Assembly (NCBI GenBank): GCA_965657215.1
Contig: CBFHNR010000011.1
Span: forward strand, 26,199 to 90,198
Direction of reading: 5' to 3'
DNA length: 64,000 nucleotides
From: JAHEJA01 sp965657215
GTDB lineage: Bacteria > Pseudomonadota > Alphaproteobacteria > Rhodobacterales > Rhodobacteraceae
Both the position numbers and the translations under genes were made by a program. The notes below the pieces were generated by a model, which saw nothing but the letters and a program-made list of their open reading frames with translations, ran no database searches and was not told the DNA's origin. Below, in pieces: positions 45,260 through 53,795 of the stretch (within the stretch, counting starts at the first letter, position 1; every line of letters starts with the position of its first letter).

Positions 45260-45481
45260 ATGTCTGATGTGTCTCATTCGGATCATAGACTACGCAACAA
45301 ATCAACGGAGTCCGTTGAATACATTCTATTTTTCGTCTTGATCTTTGTCTTTGCTATTCCTTTTGGAATGGTTGGCTGGATCACAGAGCTCTTTCATAAA
45401 AAGAGCCTTCTTATCAATGGTCCGCTTGCGCGCGCATGGCTCGAAGCGCATCGGATCACACCCGTCATTTTCTCGGTTTAA
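45260..45481 (+). CDS. pufQ: PufQ, puf operon protein linked to bacteriochlorophyll synthesis
   Basis: The 73-residue protein has one membrane helix (about 24-48, EYILFFVLIFVFAIPFGMVGW) and short polar ends. PufQ promotes bacteriochlorophyll production. ATG 45260 is chosen over 45230 because GGAGG (45247-45251) precedes it and the upstream codons lie in bchZ. It starts the puf genes. Confidence 0.9.
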   Translation: MSDVSHSDHRLRNKSTESVEYILFFVLIFVFAIPFGMVGWITELFHKKSLLINGPLARAWLEAHRITPVIFSV

Positions 45482-45500
45482 TCCGAGGATCACAGGCTGC

Positions 45501-45565
45501 TCTACCAAAGGTAGAACAGAGCTCCTTAGTGAAATCTAGGGAACCCGGCCACAGGGGTCCTGTGG
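45501..45565 (+). promoter_or_regulatory. Two mRNA hairpins between pufQ and pufB
   Basis: TCTACC-AAA-GGTAGA (45501-45515) and CCACAGG-GGT-CCTGTGG (45549-45565) are perfect stems with 3-nt loops. In Rhodobacter structures here mark processing sites that raise the pufBA share of puf mRNA; the same role is inferred. Confidence 0.6.
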
Positions 45566-45592
45566 CGCCATATATTTTCGGAGGAAAATTTC

Positions 45593-45748
45593 ATGGCAGG
45601 AAAAAGCGATCTGTCTTTCACAGGTCTTACTGATGAACAAGCGCAAGAGCTGCATTCAGTCTATATGAGCGGGCTATGGTTATTCGTAACTATTGCTATC
45701 GTTGCTCACATAGCTGTCTTCATCTGGCGTCCTTGGTTTGTGTTCTGA
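45593..45748 (+). CDS. pufB: Light-harvesting 1 beta polypeptide
   Basis: The 51-residue polypeptide (too short for standard ORF cut-offs) has a polar N terminus (SDLSFTGLTDEQAQELHSVY), one membrane helix with the BChl-ligating His in IVAHIAVF, and the C-terminal WRPWFVF motif. The ribosome binding site CGGAGG is followed by the ATG at 45593. It forms the LH1 ring with pufA, 13 bp downstream. Confidence 0.96.
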   Translation: MAGKSDLSFTGLTDEQAQELHSVYMSGLWLFVTIAIVAHIAVFIWRPWFVF

Positions 45749-45761
45749 GGGAGATTGAACA

Positions 45762-45920
45762 ATGGCAAAATTTTACAAAGTCTGGCTCGTTTTCGATCCG
45801 CGTCGTGTGTTTGTTGCACAAGGCGTCTTCCTCTTTTTGCTAGCAGCGATGATTCACCTCGTCTTGCTTAGCACAGACCATTTCAACTGGTTTGAACTAG
45901 CGGCACAAGCGGCTAACTGA
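45762..45920 (+). CDS. pufA: Light-harvesting 1 alpha polypeptide
   Basis: The 52-residue polypeptide starts MAKFYKVWLVFDPRRVFVAQ, has one membrane helix with ligand His in AAMIHLVLLST, and ends NWFELAAQAAN. GAGGGAG (45747-45753) is its ribosome binding site. It is followed by a strong hairpin before pufL. Confidence 0.96.
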   Translation: MAKFYKVWLVFDPRRVFVAQGVFLFLLAAMIHLVLLSTDHFNWFELAAQAAN

Positions 45921-45961
45921 GGAAAATTTGGAAACGCAAGTTTCTAAATTCACCAAACTGT

Positions 45962-45995
45962 TCATGGGCGGGTTTGCTCTGCAATCCGCCCATGA
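45962..45995 (+). promoter_or_regulatory. pufA-pufL intercistronic hairpin
   Basis: TCATGGGCGG (45962-45971) and CCGCCCATGA (45986-45995) form a 10-bp stem; TTGC/GCAA can pair inside the 14-nt loop. Such a structure stabilises the upstream pufBA mRNA in Rhodobacter, giving more antenna than reaction-centre protein. Confidence 0.8.
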
Positions 45996-46055
45996 GCCAA
46001 GAACTCATCGGCCTTTCGACATCAAAGTATCGGCTGAATTCAACGGAGACAATCG

Positions 46056-46895
46056 ATGGCATTGCTGAGCTTCGAAAGAAAATACCGTGTCCGAGGGGGC
46101 ACATTAATTGGCGGCGATTTGTTCGATTTTTGGGTGGGGCCATTTTACGTCGGCTTTTTTGGCGTAACGACGGCGTTTTTCTCGCTCTTGGGAACAATTC
46201 TAATTTTTTGGGGTGCCAGTCAACAAGGCACATTTAACCCATGGTTAATCAATATTGCACCGCCTGATTTAAGTTACGGACTATCCTTGGCACCTTTGCT
46301 TGAGGGTGGGTTATGGCAAATTATCACTATTTGCGCGACTTTGGCCTTTATCAGTTGGGGACTTAGAGAAGTCGAGATATGCCGCAAGCTAGGTATGGGA
46401 TATCATGTTCCCTTTGCCTTTGGGTTTGCGGTTTTGGCATATATGACATTGGTTATTTTTAGACCATTGTTGATGGGCGCATGGGGCCACGGATTTCCTT
46501 ATGGGATCTTTAGCCACTTAGATTGGGTAAGCAATACAGGCTACGCCTATCTGCATTTCCACTATAACCCCGCACATATGTTAGCTGTGACTTTGTTCTT
46601 TACAACGACACTTGCACTGGCCCTTCACGGTGCCTTGATTTTGAGTGCAGCCAATCCAGAGGAAGGCGAAGACGCCCTGGGACCAGATCACGAAGACACG
46701 TTTTTCCGTGATTTCATTGGCTACTCTATCGGGACATTGGGAATTCACAGATTAGGATTTCTGTTGGCCATCAACGCCGTTTTCTTTTCAGCGGTATGTA
46801 TCATCATCTCTGGGCCAGTCTGGACCAAGGGATGGCCTGAATGGTGGAATTGGTGGCTTGAGCTTCCGATTTGGCCAAGTCAAATGGGGATGTGA
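46056..46895 (+). CDS. pufL: Photosynthetic reaction centre L subunit
   Basis: The 279-residue protein has five membrane helices. Counting the initiator Met, His154, 174, 191 and 231 correspond to the bacteriochlorophyll and iron ligands L153, L173, L190 and L230 of Rhodobacter, and Glu213 to L212 on the QB proton path. AACGGAG precedes the ATG. pufM begins 2 bp after its stop. Confidence 0.98.
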   Translation: MALLSFERKYRVRGGTLIGGDLFDFWVGPFYVGFFGVTTAFFSLLGTILIFWGASQQGTFNPWLINIAPPDLSYGLSLAPLLEGGLWQIITICATLAFISWGLREVEICRKLGMGYHVPFAFGFAVLAYMTLVIFRPLLMGAWGHGFPYGIFSHLDWVSNTGYAYLHFHYNPAHMLAVTLFFTTTLALALHGALILSAANPEEGEDALGPDHEDTFFRDFIGYSIGTLGIHRLGFLLAINAVFFSAVCIIISGPVWTKGWPEWWNWWLELPIWPSQMGM

Positions 46896-46897
46896 TC

Positions 46898-47884
46898 ATG
46901 ATTGAGTATCAGAATATTTTCACACAAGTCCAAGTCCGTGGTCCTGCCGAAATGGGCATTGATAACGACAATAACATGTCGGCGGAACGGATTGGCAAAC
47001 CTGGCTTTTCGAGCTTGGTTGGATGGGTTGGCAACGCACAACTTGGTCCAGTTTATCTGGGCTGGACAGGGATGATTTCACTTGCCACTGGCTTGTTGTG
47101 GTTCAACATTGTTGGTCTCAACATGTTGGCTCAGGTTGGTTGGTCCATTCCTGAATTCCTGCGTCAGCTGTTTTGGTTAGCTCTGGAGCCTCCGGGTCCT
47201 GAATGGGGATTGCGTATGCCGCCTCTTGATGAGGGGGGATGGTATATCATCAGCTCACTATTCCTCTTGGTGTCTGTGTGCACATGGTGGCTACGTAGCT
47301 ATCTGTTGGCGCAGCAGCACAAAATGGGCAAACATGTGGCTTGGGCCTTTGGTGCGGCGATCTGGTTGTTCCTTGTGCTCGGTCTCTTTCGTCCCATCCT
47401 AATGGGAAGCTGGTCCGAAGCGGTGCCTTATGGGATTTTCCCGCACCTCGATTGGACAACGGCGTTTTCCATCCGCTATGGCAACTTGTACTACAACCCG
47501 TTCCACGCATTATCGATTGTCTTCCTCTATGGCTCTGTTTTGTTGTTCGCCATGCATGGTGCGACAATTCTTGCGGTGGCCCGCTTTGGCGGTGACCGTG
47601 AACTAGAGCAAATCTATGATCGCGGAACGGCCTCTGAACGGGCGGCTCTCTTCTGGCGCTGGACCATGGGGTTCAATGCCACGATGGAGGGTATTCACCG
47701 CTGGGCTTGGTGGTTTGCAGTCTTATGTCCGATTACAGGCGGAATTGGCATTTTGCTCACAGGAACGGTTGTCGACAACTGGTTTATCTGGGCGCAAGAG
47801 CACAATTTTGCACCGATGTATGACGGGTCATATGGCTACGACAGCTACGGGTCTTATGAAACCTTTGTAGGACAGGAGAAGTAA
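46898..47884 (+). CDS. pufM: Photosynthetic reaction centre M subunit with Tyr/Gly-rich tail
   Basis: The 328-residue protein has five membrane helices; His184, 204, 221, 268 and Glu236 match the bacteriochlorophyll and iron ligands with an offset of two from Rhodobacter sphaeroides. ATG 46898 fits better than 46871, which lies in pufL. The protein runs about 20 residues past the Rhodobacter end with a tail rich in Tyr, Gly and Ser (DGSYGYDSYGSYE). pufC begins 1 bp later. Confidence 0.97.
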   Translation: MIEYQNIFTQVQVRGPAEMGIDNDNNMSAERIGKPGFSSLVGWVGNAQLGPVYLGWTGMISLATGLLWFNIVGLNMLAQVGWSIPEFLRQLFWLALEPPGPEWGLRMPPLDEGGWYIISSLFLLVSVCTWWLRSYLLAQQHKMGKHVAWAFGAAIWLFLVLGLFRPILMGSWSEAVPYGIFPHLDWTTAFSIRYGNLYYNPFHALSIVFLYGSVLLFAMHGATILAVARFGGDRELEQIYDRGTASERAALFWRWTMGFNATMEGIHRWAWWFAVLCPITGGIGILLTGTVVDNWFIWAQEHNFAPMYDGSYGYDSYGSYETFVGQEK

Positions 47885-47885
47885 G

Positions 47886-48992
47886 ATGTTACCTAAGTGG
47901 TTTAATGCGTGGAACAAAGAAAATCCCACAAACGTCTTTGGTCCTGCGATTTTGGTTGGCGTACTGGGGGGGGCCGTCTTTGGTGCGATCATGATCGTAA
48001 CTTGGGGCCAACCCGCCGCCACCAGTAGTTTGCAAACTGGTCCGCGTGGGATTGGGATGTCGGTGACGGAATTTAATTCGGATCTCAATACACCCGATCC
48101 TGATATTGCGCTCCTCTATGAAAACGAGCCCTATATCCCAGACGGAAGCGAAGCTTTGGCCAAAGACATTTACCAAAATGTTCAGGTCTTAGGTGATGTG
48201 ACCGAGGATAATTTCAATCGTGTGATGGCGGCTATGACGGAATGGGTCGCGCCTGATGAGGGCTGTGCCTATTGTCACGGGGATGGAGATATCGAAACCT
48301 ATGGTGAAGATACGCTTTATACCAAGGTCGTAGCGCGCAAGATGATTGAAATGACCCAGAACATAAATGAGGGGTGGGATGGTCATGTGAATGCCAACAA
48401 AGAAGTTGGCGTGACCTGCATGACCTGTCACCGTGGACAAAATGTCCCCTCTGACATTTGGTTCAAAATCGATCCTGTGAATGAGGCGACCTCTGGCTGG
48501 CCTGCGGTACAAAACCGCGCAACACCTCTCAGCCAGTACACGTCCCTTCCGTCAAATGCGCTTGAGGCCTATTTGTTGGACTACGAAGTGATTGGGGTCC
48601 ATGACCTTGAATCGCGCGTGGCAAATGAACCTGGGGATCCGCTTATTCAACATGCGGAACGGACCTATTCCCTTATGAATTACTTTGCGAATTCATTGGG
48701 TAAAAACTGTGTCCTCTGTCACAATACGCGCGCATTTTATGACAGTGAACAGGTGACACCACAGTGGTCTACGGCCTCGCAAGGCATTGCCATGGTTCAG
48801 GAAATCAACAACGATTACCTCGTTCCTCTCGAAGATGTCTATCCCGACAATCGGCTAGGTCCAGTCCATGCAGACGCCCCCAAAGCGGCTTGTAAGACCT
48901 GTCACAAGGGATATCAGCAGCCTCTTCAAGGGAGCAATGTGATCAAGGATTGGCCGGAACTGGCGACGACAGGGGCGCCTGTCTACGACTAA
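47886..48992 (+). CDS. pufC: Reaction-centre-bound tetraheme cytochrome c subunit
   Basis: The 368-residue protein has four heme motifs, CAYCH, CMTCH, CVLCH and CKTCH. It delivers electrons from periplasmic carriers to the special pair. The N terminus is a hydrophobic helix (about 18-40) without a lipobox cysteine, so anchoring is probably by an uncleaved helix. It closes the puf operon; no pufX is present. Confidence 0.97.
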   Translation: MLPKWFNAWNKENPTNVFGPAILVGVLGGAVFGAIMIVTWGQPAATSSLQTGPRGIGMSVTEFNSDLNTPDPDIALLYENEPYIPDGSEALAKDIYQNVQVLGDVTEDNFNRVMAAMTEWVAPDEGCAYCHGDGDIETYGEDTLYTKVVARKMIEMTQNINEGWDGHVNANKEVGVTCMTCHRGQNVPSDIWFKIDPVNEATSGWPAVQNRATPLSQYTSLPSNALEAYLLDYEVIGVHDLESRVANEPGDPLIQHAERTYSLMNYFANSLGKNCVLCHNTRAFYDSEQVTPQWSTASQGIAMVQEINNDYLVPLEDVYPDNRLGPVHADAPKAACKTCHKGYQQPLQGSNVIKDWPELATTGAPVYD

Positions 48993-49011
48993 GTCCCGTC
49001 AATGACTAAGG

Positions 49012-49052
49012 GAATGGCTGCCAAAAATTTGGGCTGGTGGGCATTCTCTTTT
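49012..49052 (+). terminator. Likely terminator of the puf operon
   Basis: GAATGGCTGCCA (49012-49023) pairs imperfectly with TGGTGGGCATTC (49035-49046), with two G-U pairs and one mismatch, and is followed by TCTTTT. It lies 20 bp after pufC. Confidence 0.55.
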
Positions 49053-49145
49053 AACAGTGCTTAGAACACTGGATCAAAAATTCCCTGCCTGTTGGCTACA
49101 GGTACTTGCGTCGTATTTGCTTTGGCAGTGCGGCGCTTTTTTGGT

Positions 49146-49442
49146 TTAGAGCGCGTCAAAAGTCCTGTCGCAGGATGCGGCCAAATCTAGATCAAGCTGG
49201 CAAAGACCTTGAGTGTCATGTGTCCACCACGTGATTTCCGCGCGTCCCCACGAGACTAAGATATCAGGGTGATGATTGGCCTCTTCTGCGATGTCGCCGA
49301 CCAGATTTGCAAATGCGAGTGCGGATTTGAAATTGCGGAACTTATATCGACGCGTAATTTTCGCAATCGTTCCATCCGTGATGCGGGTCCACTCTGAGTT
49401 CGCTTGCAAAAAGGTATCAATGTCTTGTGGCGTTGCTGACAT
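49146..49442 (-). CDS. phhB: 4a-hydroxytetrahydrobiopterin dehydratase (pterin-4a-carbinolamine dehydratase)
   Basis: The 98-residue protein has the family core: RRYKFRNFKSALAFANLVGDIAEEANHHPDI and WWTHDTQGLCQLD. It dehydrates 4a-hydroxytetrahydropterin. It is convergent with pufC and the last of the minus-strand block to the right of the cluster. Confidence 0.92.
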   Translation of the reverse strand: MSATPQDIDTFLQANSEWTRITDGTIAKITRRYKFRNFKSALAFANLVGDIAEEANHHPDILVSWGRAEITWWTHDTQGLCQLDLDLAASCDRTFDAL

Positions 49443-49462
49443 GAGAATGTCCTCTCAACAGG

Positions 49463-50392
49463 TTAGGGAAGCATATTCAACCACCACGCGGCGGTTAAAA
49501 TAGAAAGTGCTGAGCTAATCAAAACAGCAGAAGCGGCCACACGTTTTGCGCGTCCATACATATTGGCAAAAATATAGGTATTGATCCCAGGTGCCATTGC
49601 ACTGGTCAAGACGGCTGATCGCATTTCCGCAGTGCTAAGCGATGACGCACTGCCAACACCCCATGTAATTGAGGGATGGATCACAAGTGAGACAAGAGCA
49701 ACCATGAGAATGGGTCCCATGTCGCCTTCTGGACGATATTGATACAAGACACCCCCCATCCCAAAGAGCGCAACGGGCAGAGCGGTCCGCACCACCATGT
49801 CCAGAGCAGGGGTGACCATCGACGGCAGAGAAAGTCCAGCAAGGTTCACAATAAATCCAGCCGCAATTCCCAAAACCAAGGCATTGCTAAACATGGCGCG
49901 TGTGACATTTTTGACCATGACAACGCCACCACTTTGTCGATTGCGTGCAATCTCCATTGCTGTGATGCCAATGCCATAACAAAACGGGGAATGGATCGCG
50001 ACAATGGCAAAATTTGCGGCCAAGGCGTCAACTCCATAGGCCCGTTCTGTTACCGACAGGCCCAGCATGACGGAATTTGAGAATAAACAACAAAACCCAA
50101 TAGCGACAGCATCCTCAACAGAGCGACCAAAGACATAATGAGCCCCGATAAAGCCAATAACAAAGGCAGCAAAAGCACCTGAATAAAAGCTAATCAAAAG
50201 CGGCGCTTGGAAGGTCGCGCCGAGGTCCATTGTAGAAATCGCGCTGAACAATAGGCACGGAATGGCAAAGTTCTGTGCGTATTTCATCAGCCCATCAACG
50301 GCATCCGTCGAAAACAAACCGCGCCAAACGGAAACATAGCCGAACCCAATGACGAGAAAGACGGGGATGATGACATCTAGGAGGGCTTGCAT
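49463..50392 (-). CDS. AEC (auxin efflux carrier) family transporter
   Basis: The 309-residue protein has about ten hydrophobic helices and the AEC pattern: N-terminal VIIPVFLVIGFGYVSVWRG, a middle FSNSVMLGLSVTERAYG and a C-terminal TSAMAPGINTYIFANMYG. The family exports small organic anions; the substrate is unknown. It lies 9 bp after the MBL hydrolase gene. Confidence 0.88.
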   Translation of the reverse strand: MQALLDVIIPVFLVIGFGYVSVWRGLFSTDAVDGLMKYAQNFAIPCLLFSAISTMDLGATFQAPLLISFYSGAFAAFVIGFIGAHYVFGRSVEDAVAIGFCCLFSNSVMLGLSVTERAYGVDALAANFAIVAIHSPFCYGIGITAMEIARNRQSGGVVMVKNVTRAMFSNALVLGIAAGFIVNLAGLSLPSMVTPALDMVVRTALPVALFGMGGVLYQYRPEGDMGPILMVALVSLVIHPSITWGVGSASSLSTAEMRSAVLTSAMAPGINTYIFANMYGRAKRVAASAVLISSALSILTAAWWLNMLP

Positions 50393-50401
50393 GCCTGCGG
50401 C

Positions 50402-51202
50402 TCAATCCGAAAACGACAGGCACATCCCATCAAAGGCTGCGGAGATGTGTTCGGGCGTTTCTGTCTCAACCGTGTCATAGTCTAGATCAATGTGCATATT
50501 CGTGAGAACGGCCTTTGGCGTTTGCGCATGGGCGATCCACTCGAGGCTTTGTTCGAAATGCGAATGGGTGGGGTGCGGCGTATATCGCAAGGCATCAAGA
50601 ACCCAACACTCGGACCCTTGAACAGCCGCCCACGCGGCATCATTCATGGCCGACACATCAGGTAGATAAGAGAGCGGCCCCATTCGGAACCCCAAGGCGT
50701 TGATATTACCGTGCTCGACCTCAAAGGGGTGAAAGGGGATATCCCCACCAGAACCGGACACCACGAAGGGGGCGCTTGAAATCAAGTTCATATTCAAGAT
50801 CGGCGGGTAATTTGATCCTTCGGGTTGAACAAAGGCATAGCCAAATCGCGCAATTAAATTATCGCAGGTCTCTTTATCGGCCCAAACAGGTAGTCGATTG
50901 CGCATGTTGAATACAATCATGCGCAGATCATCGATGCCATGGACGTGATCTGCATGCGCATGGGTATAGACGACCCCGTCCAATTCACCCACATCGCTGC
51001 GCAACAGTTGTTCGCGCATGTCAGGGGATGTATCGATCAAAACACGGGTGATGCCTACGTCCGTTTCTCGCTCAACCAACATAGAACAGCGCGTGCGGCG
51101 GTTCTTGGGGTTATTTGGATCACAAGCGCCCCAGTGCCCCCCAAGCCGAGGAACCCCACCAGAGGATCCGCATCCCAATATGGTAAAGCGCAGCTCAGCC
51201 AT
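50402..51202 (-). CDS. Metallo-beta-lactamase fold hydrolase (PhnP-like)
   Basis: The 266-residue protein has the zinc motif THAHADHVHGIDDL (HxHxDH), an N-terminal LGCGSSGGVPRLGG and late NMHIDLDYD. Related proteins are phosphodiesterases such as PhnP. It starts 2 bp after the TatD gene ends, in a co-directional block with holB and tmk. Confidence 0.9.
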   Translation of the reverse strand: MAELRFTILGCGSSGGVPRLGGHWGACDPNNPKNRRTRCSMLVERETDVGITRVLIDTSPDMREQLLRSDVGELDGVVYTHAHADHVHGIDDLRMIVFNMRNRLPVWADKETCDNLIARFGYAFVQPEGSNYPPILNMNLISSAPFVVSGSGGDIPFHPFEVEHGNINALGFRMGPLSYLPDVSAMNDAAWAAVQGSECWVLDALRYTPHPTHSHFEQSLEWIAHAQTPKAVLTNMHIDLDYDTVETETPEHISAAFDGMCLSFSD

Positions 51203-51204
51203 TT

Positions 51205-52005
51205 CTATGCGCCGACCTTGAGAGCAGCCTTGTCGAATAGGCGTTCAAAATTCGCTTCGGTTTGCGAGGCGAATTCTTCAAGGCTTAGGCCAAAGACCTC
51301 AGCACCCACTTTGGCCGTATGTGCCGTGTAGCTCGGTTCATTACGGTTCCCGCGAAAAGGGGGGGGCGCCAAATAAGGGCTATCGGTTTCCAACAAAATG
51401 CGATCCACAGGCGCGCTGGCAAATATATCGCGAAGCTCTTGGCTTTTGGGAAAGGCCGCAATGCCAGACATGGATAAATAAAACCCTAGATCAAGCGCGG
51501 CTTTGCCCAGCTCTGCACTTGAGGAAAAGCAATGCATCACACATTTATAGGGCGCATTTTTATGCTCATCCGCCAATATATCCGCCATGTCCTCATCTGC
51601 GGCGCGCGAGTGTATGATCAACGGCAAACCCGTTTTCTGGGCCGCCTCAATGTGAATCCTGAGGCTTTGTTTTTGGATATCAGCGCTCTCAGAGGTATAA
51701 TGATAATCAAGCCCCGTCTCCCCAATGCCCACGAATTTCGGATGCGCAGCAAGGGCAACCAGTTCGTCAACCGTGGCCAAGGGTTCCTCAGCCGCGCTCA
51801 TTGGGTGGGTGCCTGCGGCATAAAACACGGGCGCATGAGCCTCGGCGATTGCGCGCACGAGGGGTTCATTGCGGAGACGGGTGCAAATCGTGACCATCCG
51901 ATGCACGCCAGCATCTAAGGCGCGTTGGATCAACTCCGCATGTTCCCCTTCAAAATCAGGGAAATCAAGGTGGCAATGGCTATCGGTAATTACGGCGTGC
52001 GACAT
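51205..52005 (-). CDS. tatD: TatD family metal-dependent deoxyribonuclease
   Basis: The 266-residue TIM-barrel hydrolase has ITDSHCHLDFPDF, GIGETGLDYHYT, PLIIHSRAADED and LLETDSPYLAPPPFRG. TatD enzymes are DNases/exonucleases. The order tmk-holB-tatD-MBL is common in alphaproteobacteria. Confidence 0.93.
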   Translation of the reverse strand: MSHAVITDSHCHLDFPDFEGEHAELIQRALDAGVHRMVTICTRLRNEPLVRAIAEAHAPVFYAAGTHPMSAAEEPLATVDELVALAAHPKFVGIGETGLDYHYTSESADIQKQSLRIHIEAAQKTGLPLIIHSRAADEDMADILADEHKNAPYKCVMHCFSSSAELGKAALDLGFYLSMSGIAAFPKSQELRDIFASAPVDRILLETDSPYLAPPPFRGNRNEPSYTAHTAKVGAEVFGLSLEEFASQTEANFERLFDKAALKVGA

Positions 52006-52038
52006 AGACGTCCCTTTGTTGTGCTCACAGAGGAGGCC

Positions 52039-53172
52039 TTAGATGGTCTTGGCGCAATCCTCTATCTTGAACATGGTATCTAGGATCAATGACGAAGGGT
52101 CAAGGTTCACAGCACGTCCATGACGCAATCGCGTCGAAATATCTTGGGCCAAATTCGCCCAGGCCATACCAGCGGAGTGATGTGGCGCGAGGCGCGCCAA
52201 GAGCGAGGCTTCGTCAGGGTGGGCTAAATGCGTAGGCGCGGTTTGCGTTGCGCCAAACCGCGCAAGACGGCCAAGCGCCACTTCGATCAAGCCAATCATC
52301 AATTCAAAGCGATCTGCATTGGCTTTGCCTGTCATGCTATCTGCAATCGCCATGGCCTTGGATTTATTCAAATTTGGAAGATCACTCAGTGTCGCAAGCA
52401 AGTTATGATAGAGAACGACACCATCAGAATGCGCCATACGCACCGCTTCGCCGACAGAGCCATTTGCAAGGGCGGGCAAATAGTTACGTAGATCATCCTC
52501 GATCGTAATATCGGCTTGATCCAAGGCGGCATCAATATCCCCTGAGGCCAAAGGTTTGAGGCGGATTTCCCGACACCGTGAGCGGATCGTCGGAAGCAAT
52601 TTTGACGGTTGATGGCTAATCAACAAAAGCGTTGATTTACTGGGGGGCTCTTCCAAGATTTTGAGCAAGGCATTTGCCGCATTCGGGTTCATTTCATCCG
52701 CTGCATCAACGATCACAACGCGATGCCCACCATCTGTTGTGCTAAGGGCAAAGAAATTCTTGAGCTTGCGGGCCTCATCAACGGTGATCACCTGTTGCAT
52801 GGCCTTCTTCTTGGGATCCCACGCGCGTTTCAAAACGAATAAGCTGCCTTCGGACCCTGCGTTGATCCGTCGAATGATGGGATGCTCTGGATCAACATCC
52901 AAGGATGTCGCGGGGGCGGGCGCGTCGCCAAATAGACCGACCTCGCTCTGTGGCGATTGGGTGAGCAAGAACTTTGCAATCTTCCATGCAAAGGAGGCTT
53001 TGCCAATTCCCTTGGGTCCAGTGATCATCCAACCATGATGCATCCGATCAGAATGAAAACTGTCTAAGAATTCAGCAATCGCCGCGTCATGCCCAAATAG
53101 AGTTTTTGTATCGCGGGGGTGGGGCGCGCCGTCTAGTTGATCTGAGTGCGGAATATCGTCCAGATCGCTCAT
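52039..53172 (-). CDS. holB: DNA polymerase III delta' subunit
   Basis: The 377-residue clamp-loader subunit has the P-loop-like GPKGIGKASFAWKIAKFLL, VIVDAADEMNPNAANALLKILEEPPS and the sensor region LLISHQPSKLLPTIRSRC. Its start overlaps the tmk stop by ATGA. Confidence 0.94.
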   Translation of the reverse strand: MSDLDDIPHSDQLDGAPHPRDTKTLFGHDAAIAEFLDSFHSDRMHHGWMITGPKGIGKASFAWKIAKFLLTQSPQSEVGLFGDAPAPATSLDVDPEHPIIRRINAGSEGSLFVLKRAWDPKKKAMQQVITVDEARKLKNFFALSTTDGGHRVVIVDAADEMNPNAANALLKILEEPPSKSTLLLISHQPSKLLPTIRSRCREIRLKPLASGDIDAALDQADITIEDDLRNYLPALANGSVGEAVRMAHSDGVVLYHNLLATLSDLPNLNKSKAMAIADSMTGKANADRFELMIGLIEVALGRLARFGATQTAPTHLAHPDEASLLARLAPHHSAGMAWANLAQDISTRLRHGRAVNLDPSSLILDTMFKIEDCAKTI

Positions 53173-53795
53173 GTCAAAGCGGCCTCAATTTGTGCAAGGA
53201 TGGCCGCAGAGACGGTTTCAGGCGTGCCTTGTCCATCGATGACCTTAATCCGATTTGGCTCCGCTTGGGCAAGCTCAAGAAACCCAAGTCGCATCTGTTC
53301 CTGAAACGATAGGCCAAAGTCCTCGAACCGTTCTTCAACTGTGTCCCGTGCCTTGGCGCGCGAGAGGCCAACCTTGGGGTCCATATCAATGAGGATTGTG
53401 ATATCTGGGTCTTTGGGGATCATAAGATCGTGCAGTTGATCCACAAGCGCGCGCAAATCACCACGGCTAAGTCCTTGATACATGCGGGTTGAATCTGCAA
53501 AGCGATCACAGATCACAATTTTTCCCGCCTCAAGCGCGGGTAAAACAGTGCGTTCCATATGATCGCGCCGCGCAGCCGTAAACAAAAGGATTTCCGTTTC
53601 CGCAGACCACCGATCCGTATCTCCTTGCAACACAAGGGCGCGAATTTCTTCGGCCCCAACGGATCCCCCTGGCTCGCGCGTCATGACAACGTCATATCCA
53701 CGCGCTTCTAGAGAAGACTTGAGCAGCTTGGTCTGAGTAGATTTCCCAGAGCCATCGATCCCCTCGAATGTGATGAAGAGGCCGTTAGAGGTCAA
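53169..53795 (-). CDS. tmk: Thymidylate kinase
   Basis: The 208-residue kinase has P-loop FEGIDGSGKSTQTKLLK, MTREPGG and CDRFADSTRMYQG. It phosphorylates dTMP. ATGA overlaps link it to the carboxypeptidase gene before it and holB after it. Confidence 0.96.
   Translation of the reverse strand: MTSNGLFITFEGIDGSGKSTQTKLLKSSLEARGYDVVMTREPGGSVGAEEIRALVLQGDTDRWSAETEILLFTAARRDHMERTVLPALEAGKIVICDRFADSTRMYQGLSRGDLRALVDQLHDLMIPKDPDITILIDMDPKVGLSRAKARDTVEERFEDFGLSFQEQMRLGFLELAQAEPNRIKVIDGQGTPETVSAAILAQIEAALT

Noticed and set aside
45100..45260. PpsR-type site for the puf promoter within the bchZ 3' end
   Set aside because: No TGT-N12-ACA match was found there; puf is mainly controlled by other factors in Rhodobacter, so absence is not surprising.
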